Of a stretch of DNA of 64,000 nt, positions 56,461 through 64,000 are shown piece by piece (position 1 is the first letter of the stretch; every line of letters begins with the position of its first letter). The DNA is from Bombus terrestris. Lineage: Eukaryota > Arthropoda > Insecta > Hymenoptera > Apidae. The notes below the pieces were generated by a model. The model saw only the letters and a program-made list of their open reading frames with translations, was not told the DNA's origin and made no database searches. Position numbers and translations under genes: made by a program. Location: assembly GCF_910591885.1 (NCBI RefSeq), contig NW_025963556.1, forward strand, positions 1,922,001 through 1,986,000, in the 5' to 3' direction.

Positions 56461-58539
56461 TTCGTTTTAACGTACAACGTTATATAGAATTACGATATAA
56501 CGCACAACGTTATATCGTATTACGTTATAACTTATCATGTCATGTAGTATTACGTTATAACATATGACTTTATGTAGTATTACGTTATTACGAATAACGT
56601 TATATTGTGTAACTTTATAACGTATGACCTTATGTTGTATTACGTTATAACGTATAAAGACATGTAGTATTACGTTATAACGTATGACGTCATGTGGTAT
56701 TACGTTATTACGAATATCGTAATATTGTATTACTTTATGACGTATGACGTCATGTAGTATTACTATATGACGTATGACGTCATGTAGTATTACTATATGA
56801 CGTATGACGTCATGTAGTATTAGGTTATAACGTATGAAGTTATGTATTATTACGATATAACGTATGACGTTAAGCAGTATTAGGTTATAACGTATGACGT
56901 TATGTAGTATTAGGTTATAACGTATGGCGTTATGTAGTATTACGATATAACGTATGACGTTATGCAGTACTACGTTATAACGTATGACGTTATGTAGTGT
57001 TACGTTATAATGTATGACGTTATGTAGCATTACGGTATTTCGAACAACGTTGTATTGTGTTACTTTATAACGTATGACGTTATGTAGTGTTACGTTATAA
57101 CGTATGACGCCGTGTAGTATTACGTTATAAGTATAACATTATGTAGTATCACGTTATAGCGTATGACGTCATGTAGTATTACGTTATTACGAATATCGTA
57201 ATATTGTGTTACTTTATGACGTATGACGTCATGTAATATTGCTTTATGACGTATGACGTCATGTAGTATTTCCTTATAACGTATGACGTTATGTAGTATT
57301 ACGATATAACGTATGACGTTATGCAGTACTACGTTATAACGTATGACTTTATGTAGTGTTACGTTATAACGTATGACGTTATGTATTAGTACGATATAAC
57401 GTATGACGTTATGCAGTATGAGGTTATAACGTATGACGTCATGTAGTTTTGCGTTATAACGTATGACGTCATGTAGTATTAGGTTATAACGTATGCCGTC
57501 ATGTAGTATTACGTTATAACATATGACGTCATGTAGTAATACGATATAACGTACAACGTTATATAGAATTACGATATAACGCACAACGTTATGTCGTATT
57601 ACGTTATAACGTATCATGTCATGTAGTATTACGTTATTACGAATAACGTTATATTGTGTTACCTTATAACGTGTGACCTTTTGTTGTATTACGTTATAAC
57701 GTATAAAGGCATGTAGTATTACGTTGTAACGTATGACGTCATGTAGTATTACTTTATGACGTATGACGTCATGTAGTATTATGTTATAACATATGCCGTC
57801 ATGTAGTATTACGTTATAACATATGACGTCATGTAATATTACGATATAACGTACAGCGTTATATAGAATTACGATATAACGCACAACGTTATGTCGTATT
57901 ACGTTATACCGTATGACGTTATATTGTGTTACTTTATGACGTATGACGTCATGTAGTATTACTTTATGACGTATGCCGTCATTTAGTATTACGTTATAAC
58001 ATATGACGTCATGTAGTAATACGATATAACGTACAACGTTATATAGAATTACGATATAACGCACAACGTTATGTCGTATTACGTTATAACGTATCATGTC
58101 ATGTAGTATTACGTTATAACTTATGACGTTATGGAGTATTACGTTATTACGTATGACGTCATGTGGTATTACGTTATTACGAATAACGTTATATTGTGTT
58201 ATTTTATAACGTATGACCTTATGTTGTATTACGTTATAACGTATAAAGGCATGTAGTATTACGTTGTTACGTACGGCGTCATGTAGAATTACGTTATAAC
58301 GTATTCCGTCATGTAGTATTACGTTATAACATATGACGTCATGTAGTATTACGATATAACGTACAACGTTATATAGAATTACGATATAACGCACAACGTT
58401 ATGTCGTATTACGTTATAACTTATCATGTCATGTAGTATTACGTTATAACGTATGACGTTATGTAGTATTACGTTATTACGAATAACGTTATATTGTGTA
58501 ACTTTATAACGTATGACCTTACGTTGTATTACGTTATAA
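56461..58539. repeat. alpha module 9
   Basis: Standard length. Private gtcatttag near 57,979. Anchor at 57,027. Confidence 0.9.
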
Positions 58540-59234
58540 CGTATGACGTCATGTAGTATTACTTTATGACGTATGACGTCATGTAGTATTACTTTATGAC
58601 GTATGACGTCATGTAGTATTACTTTATGACGTATGACGTCATGTAGTATTACTTTATGACGTATGACGTCATGTAGTATTACTTTATGACGTATGACGTC
58701 ATGTAGTATTTCGTTATAACGTATGACGTTATGCAGTATTACGATATAACGTATGACGTTATGCGGTATTAGGTTATAACTTATGACGTTATGGAGTATT
58801 ACGTTATAACGTATGACGTCATGTGGTATTACGTTATTACGAATAACGTTATATTATGTTACGTCATGTAGTATTACTTTATGACGTATGACGTCATGTA
58901 GTATTACTTTATGACGTATGACGTCATGTAGTATTACTTTATGACGTATGACGTCATGTAGTATTACTTTATGACGTATGACGTCATGTAGTATTACTTT
59001 ATGACGTATGACGTCATGTAGTATTACTTTATGACGTATGACGTCATGTAGTATTACTTTATGACGTATGACGTCATGTAGTATTTCGTTATAACGTATG
59101 ACGTTATGCAGTATTACGATATAACGTATGACGTTATGCAGTATTAGGTTATAACGTATGACGTCATGTAGTATTACTTTATGACGTATGACGTCATGTA
59201 GTATTACTTTATGACGTATGACGTCATGTAGTAT
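58540..59234. repeat. alpha-to-beta linker (695 bp), no gene
   Basis: It is one C unit longer than the 665-bp form, with separators near 58,709 and 59,083. Confidence 0.85.
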
Positions 59235-59991
59235 TTCGTTTTAACGTACAACGTTATATAGAATTACGATATAACGCACAACGTTATGTCGTATTACGTT
59301 ATAACTTATCATGTCATGTAGTATTACGTTATAACGTATGACGTTATGTAGTATTACGTTATTACGAATAACGTTATATTGTGTAACTTTATAACGTATG
59401 ACGTCATACGTTATAACGTATAAAGACATGTAGTATTACGTTATAACGTATGACGTCATGTGGTATTACGTTATTACGAATATCGTAATATTGTATTACT
59501 TTATGACGTATGACGTCATGTAGTATTACTATATGACGTATGACGTCATGTAGTATTACTATATGACGTATAACGTCATGTAGTATTAGGTTATAACGTA
59601 TGAAGTTATGTATTATTACGATATAACGTATGACGTTAAGCAGCATTAGGTTATAACGTATGACGTTATGTAGTATTAGGTTATAACGTATGGCGTTATG
59701 TAGTATTCCGATATAACGTATGACGTTATGCAGTACTACGTTATAACGTATGACGTTATGTAGTGTTACGTTATAATGTATGACGTTATGTAGCATTACG
59801 GTATTTCGAACAACGTTGTATTGTGTTACTTTATAACGTATGACGTTATGTAGTGTTACGTTATAACGTATGACGCCGTGTAGTATTACGTTATAAGTAT
59901 AACATTATGTAGTATCACGTTATAGCGTATGACGCCATGTGGTATTACGTTATTACGAATAACGTTATATTATGTTACTTTATGACATATG
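59235..59991. repeat. beta module with an 8-bp loss
   Basis: Near 59,400-59,412 the usual gtatgaccttatgttgtatt is replaced by gtatgacgtcat before acgttataac. Thirteen bases become five, so the module is 757 bp and the 15-bp phase is broken locally. This also shifts the minus-strand open frame. A private gtattccgat is near 59,704. Confidence 0.9.
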
Positions 59992-60350
59992 ACGTCATGT
60001 AGTATTACTTTATGACGTATGACGTCATGTAGTATTACTTTATGACGTATGACGTCATGTAGTATTACTTTATGACGTATGACGTCATGTAGTATTTCGT
60101 TATAACGTATGACGTTATGCAGTATTACGATATAACGTATGACGTTATGCGGTATTAGGTTATAACTTATGACGTTATGGAGTATTACGTTATAACGTAT
60201 GACGTCATGTGGTATTACGTTATTACGAATAACGTTATATTATGTTACGTCATGTAGTATTACTTTATGACGTATGACGTCATGTAGTATTACTTTATGA
60301 CGTATGACGTCATGTAGTATTACTTTATGACGTATGACGTCATGTAGTAT
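59992..60350. repeat. beta-to-beta linker (359 bp), no gene
   Basis: It is the shortest linker: four C units, one separator and about three more C units. It is the only place where two beta modules follow each other without alpha or alpha-tail sequence. Confidence 0.86.
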
Positions 60351-61115
60351 TTCGTTTTAACGTACAACGTTATATAGAATTACGATATAACGCACAACGT
60401 TATGTCGTATTACGTTATAACTTATCATGTCATGTAGTATTACGTTATAACGTATGACGTTATGTAGTATTACGTTATTACGAATAACGTTATATTGTGT
60501 AACTTTATAACGTATGACCTTATGTTGTATTACGTTATAACGTATAAAGACATGTAGTATTACGTTATAACGTATGACGTCATGTGGTATTACGTTATTA
60601 CGAATATCGTAATATTGTATTACTTTATGACGTATGACGTCATGTAGTATTACTATATGACGTATGACGTCATGTAGTATTACTATATGACGTATAACGT
60701 TATGTAGTATTAGGTTATAACGTATGGAGTTATGTATTATTACGATATAACGTATGACGTTAAGCAGCATTAGGTTATAACGTATGACGTTATGTAGTAT
60801 TAGGTTATAACGTATGGCGTTATGTAGTATTACGATATAACGTATGACGTTATGCAGTACTACGTTATAACGTATGACGTTATGTAGTGTTACGTTATAA
60901 TGTATGACGTTATGTAGCATTACGGTATTTCGAACAACGTTGTATTGTGTTACTTTATAACGTATGACGTTATGTAGTGTTACGTTATAACGTATGACGC
61001 CGTGTAGTATTACGTTATAAGTATAACATTATGTAGTATCACGTTATAGCGTATGACGCCATGTGGTATTACGTTATTACGAATAACGTTATATTATGTT
61101 ACTTTATGACATATG
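60351..61115. repeat. beta module
   Basis: Length 765 bp. Private changes are gtataacgttatg near 60,692 and gtatggagttatg near 60,722. Anchor at 60,917. Confidence 0.88.
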
Positions 61116-61954
61116 ACGTCATGTAGTATTACTTTATGACGTATGACGTCATGTAGTATTACTTTATGACGTATGACGTCATGTAGTATTACTTTATGAC
61201 GTATGACGTCATGTAGTATTTCGTTATAACGTATGACGTTATGCAGTATTACGATATAACGTATGACGTTATGCGGTATTAGGTTATAACTTATGACGTT
61301 ATGGAGTATTACGTTATAACGTATGACGTCATGTGGTATTACGTTATTACGAATAACGTTATATTATGTTACGTCATGTAGTATTACTTTATGACGTATG
61401 ACGTCATGTAGTATTACTTTATGACGTATGACGTCATGTAGTATTACTTTATGACGTATGACGTCATGTAGTATTACTTTATGACGTATGACGTCATGTA
61501 GTATTACTTTATGACGTATGACGTCATGTAGTATTTCGTGATAACGTATGACGTTATGCAGTATTACGATATAACGTATGACGTTATGCGGTATTAGGTT
61601 ATAACGTATGACGTTATGGAGTATTACGTTATAACGTATGACGTCATGTGGTATTACGTTATTACGAATAACGTTATATTATGTTACGTCATGTAGTATT
61701 ACTTTATTACGTATGACGTCATGTAGTATTTCGTTATAACGTATGACGTTATGCAGTATTACGATATAACGTATGACGTTATGCGGTATTAGGTTATAAC
61801 GTATGACGTTATGGAGTATTACGTTATAACGTATGACGTCATGTGGTATTACGTTATTACGAATAACGTTATATTATGTTACGTCATGTAGTATTACTTT
61901 ATGACGTATGACGTCATGTAGTATTACTTTATGAGGTATGACGTCATGTAGTAT
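61116..61954. repeat. linker with a shortened delta segment (839 bp), no gene
   Basis: It contains cgtgataacg (61,537) and ctttattacg (61,699) but neither ggtgataacg nor gacttatg. Relative to the linker at 54,872 it has lost a 345-bp stretch, which is 23 half-units. Confidence 0.85.
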
Positions 61955-64000
61955 TTCGTTTTAACGTACAACGTTATATAGAATTACGATATAACGCACA
62001 ACGTTATATCGTATTACGTTATAACTTATCATGTCATGTAGTATTACGTTATAACATATGACTTTATGTAGTATTACGTTATTACGAATAACGTTATATT
62101 GTGTAACTTTATAACGTATGACCTTATGTTGTATTACGTTATAACGTATAAAGACATGTAGTATTACGTTATAACGTATGACGTCATGTGGTATTACGTT
62201 ATTACGAATATCGTAATATTGTATTACTTTATGACGTATGACGTCATGTAGTATTACTATATGACGTATGACGTCATGTAGTATTACTATATGACGTATG
62301 ACGTCATGTAGTATTAGGTTATAACGTATGAAGTTATGTATTATTACGATATAACGTATGACGTTAAGCAGTATTAGGTTATAACGTATGACGTTATGTA
62401 GTATTAGGTTATAACGTATGGCGTTATGTAGTATTACGATATAACGTATGACGTTATGCAGTACTACGTTATAACGTATGACGTTATGTAGTGTTACGTT
62501 ATAATGTATGACGTTATGTAGCATTACGGTATTTCGAACAACGTTGTATTGTGTTACTTTATAACGTATGACGTTATGTAGTGTTACGTTATAACGTATG
62601 ACGCCGTGTAGTATTACGTTATAAGTATAACATTATGTAGTATCACGTTATAGCGTATGACGTCATGTAGTATTACGTTATTACGAATATCGTAATATTG
62701 TGTTACTTTATGACGTATGACGTCATGTAATATTGCTTTATGACGTATGACGTCATGTAGTATTTCCTTATAACGTATGACGTTATGTAGTATTACGATA
62801 TAACGTATGACGTTATGCAGTACTACGTTATAACGTATGACTTTATGTAGTGTTACGTTATAACGTATGACGTTATGTATTAGTACGATATAACGTATGA
62901 CGTTATGCAGTATGAGGTTATAACGTATGACGTCATGTAGTTTTGCGTTATAACGTATGACGTCATGTAGTATTAGGTTATAACGTATGCCGTCATGTAG
63001 TATTACGTTATAACATATGACGTCATGTAGTAATACGATATAACGTACAACGTTATATAGAATTACGATATAACGCACAACGTTATGTCGTATTACGTTA
63101 TAACGTATCATGTCATGTAGTATTACGTTATTACGAATAACGTTATATTGTGTTACCTTATAACGTGTGACCTCTTGTTTTATTACGTTATAACGTATAA
63201 AGGCATGTAGTATTACGTTGTAACGTATGACGTCATGTAGTATTACTTTATGACGTATGACGTCATGTAGTATTATGTTATAACATATGCCGTCATGTAG
63301 TATTACGTTATAACATATGACGTCATGTAATATTACGATATAACGTACAGCGTTATATAGAATTACGATATAACGCACAACGTTATGTCGTATTACGTTA
63401 TACCGTATGACGTTATATTGTGTTACTTTATGACGTATGACGTCATGTAGTATTACTTTATGACGTATGCCGTCATGTAGTATTACGTTATAACATATGA
63501 CGTCATGTAGTAATACGATATAACGTACAACGTTATATAGAATTACGATATAACGCACAACGTTATGTCGTATTACGTTATAACGTATCATGTCATGTAG
63601 TATTAGGTTATAACTTATGACGTTATGGAGTATTACGTTATTACGTATGACGTCATGTGGTATTACGTTATTACGAATAACGTTATATTGTGTTATTTTA
63701 TAACGTATGACCTTATGTTGTATTACGTTATAACGTATAAAGGCATGTAGTATTACGTTGTTACGTACGGCGTCATGTAGAATTACGTTATAACGTATTC
63801 CGTCATGTAGTATTACGTTATAACATATGACGTCATGTAGTATTACGATATAACGTACAACGTTATATAGAATTACGATATAACGCACAACGTTATGTCG
63901 TATTACGTTATAACTTATCATGTCATGTAGTATTACGTTATAACGTATGACGTTATGTAGTATTACGTTATTACGAATAACGTTATATTGTGTAACTTTA
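61955..64000. repeat. alpha module 10, cut by the window end
   Basis: About 33 bp of the expected 2,079 are missing at the window edge. It has the most private changes of the alphas: acctcttgttttatt near 63,170, tattaggttataactt near 63,601, and a ctcctgttttattac-like difference in that same monomer pair. Confidence 0.87.

Larger units (their letters stand above)
1..64000. repeat. 30-bp satellite array spanning the whole window
   Basis: Every row reads as variants of one 30-bp monomer formed by acgtatgacgtcatg followed by tagtattactttatg. Common variants replace gtca with gtta, actttatg with acgttata, acgatata or aggttata, and gtag with gcag, gtgg or ggag. Phase is kept except at recurrent 29-bp units, recurrent 15-bp losses and one 8-bp loss. 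There is no flanking unique DNA at either end, so the true array is longer than 64 kb. The consensus monomer has 8 A, 4 C, 6 G and 12 T. I do not recognise the family. A eukaryotic satellite is inferred from size and nested structure, not from homology. Confidence 0.97.

Noticed and set aside
59235..61115. Mobile element insertion between tandem beta modules
   Set aside because: No terminal repeats, target-site duplication or non-satellite sequence. The arrangement is explained by loss of an intervening alpha segment.
1..64000. Telomeric repeat or simple microsatellite
   Set aside because: The period is 30 bp with higher-order structure, and no short G-rich telomere-type motif is repeated.

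Overview
All 64 kb is one uninterrupted AT-rich tandem satellite. I see no gene, RNA gene, transposon or unique flanking sequence. The base monomer is 30 bp, made of the half-units acgtatgacgtcatg and tagtattactttatg plus many point variants. It is about one third G+C, with T>A and G>C on the given strand. The two half-units match at 10-11 of 15 positions, so the 30-mer looks like an old dimer of a 15-mer. The scale, nesting and lack of genes suggest a eukaryotic centromeric, pericentromeric, subtelomeric or sex-chromosome satellite assembled from long reads. I do not recognise the monomer, so I cannot name the organism.

The array has at least four levels: a 15-bp half-unit, a 30-bp monomer, modules of about 0.76 to 2.1 kb, and super-repeats of 3.57, 4.08 and 14.7 kb. 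My labels are as follows. Alpha modules are 2,079 bp (ten, the last cut by the window end). Beta modules are 765 bp (eleven, one cut by the window start and one with an 8-bp loss). Gamma modules are 1,905 bp (three), plus one 765-bp gamma-like fusion. Modules are separated by linkers made of runs of near-identical monomers ending actttatg ('C units'), broken by diverged separator blocks.

Layout: 1-486 is a partial beta. 487-3080 is a linker. 3081-3845 is the short gamma-like module. 4415-13457 holds three gamma modules in a 3,569-bp higher-order repeat. From 15,902 to the end, alpha and beta modules alternate. The basic cycle is alpha-linker-beta-linker, 4,078 bp in its simplest form. A 14,739-bp block (14,252-28,990) is followed directly by a second copy that is 30 bp shorter (28,991-43,699). 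From 43.7 kb the same parts are reused with different linker lengths, including a linker type that also occurs at 1.8-2.5 kb.

The many open frames, all on the minus strand, follow from a 30-bp period divisible by three with one of six frames free of stops. I do not call them genes. The points most worth following up are the 15-bp quantisation of module spacing, the dyad/hairpin at each monomer junction with partly compensatory variants, the dense regular array of TGACGTCA (CRE/ATF-type) palindromes, and the excess of CpG.
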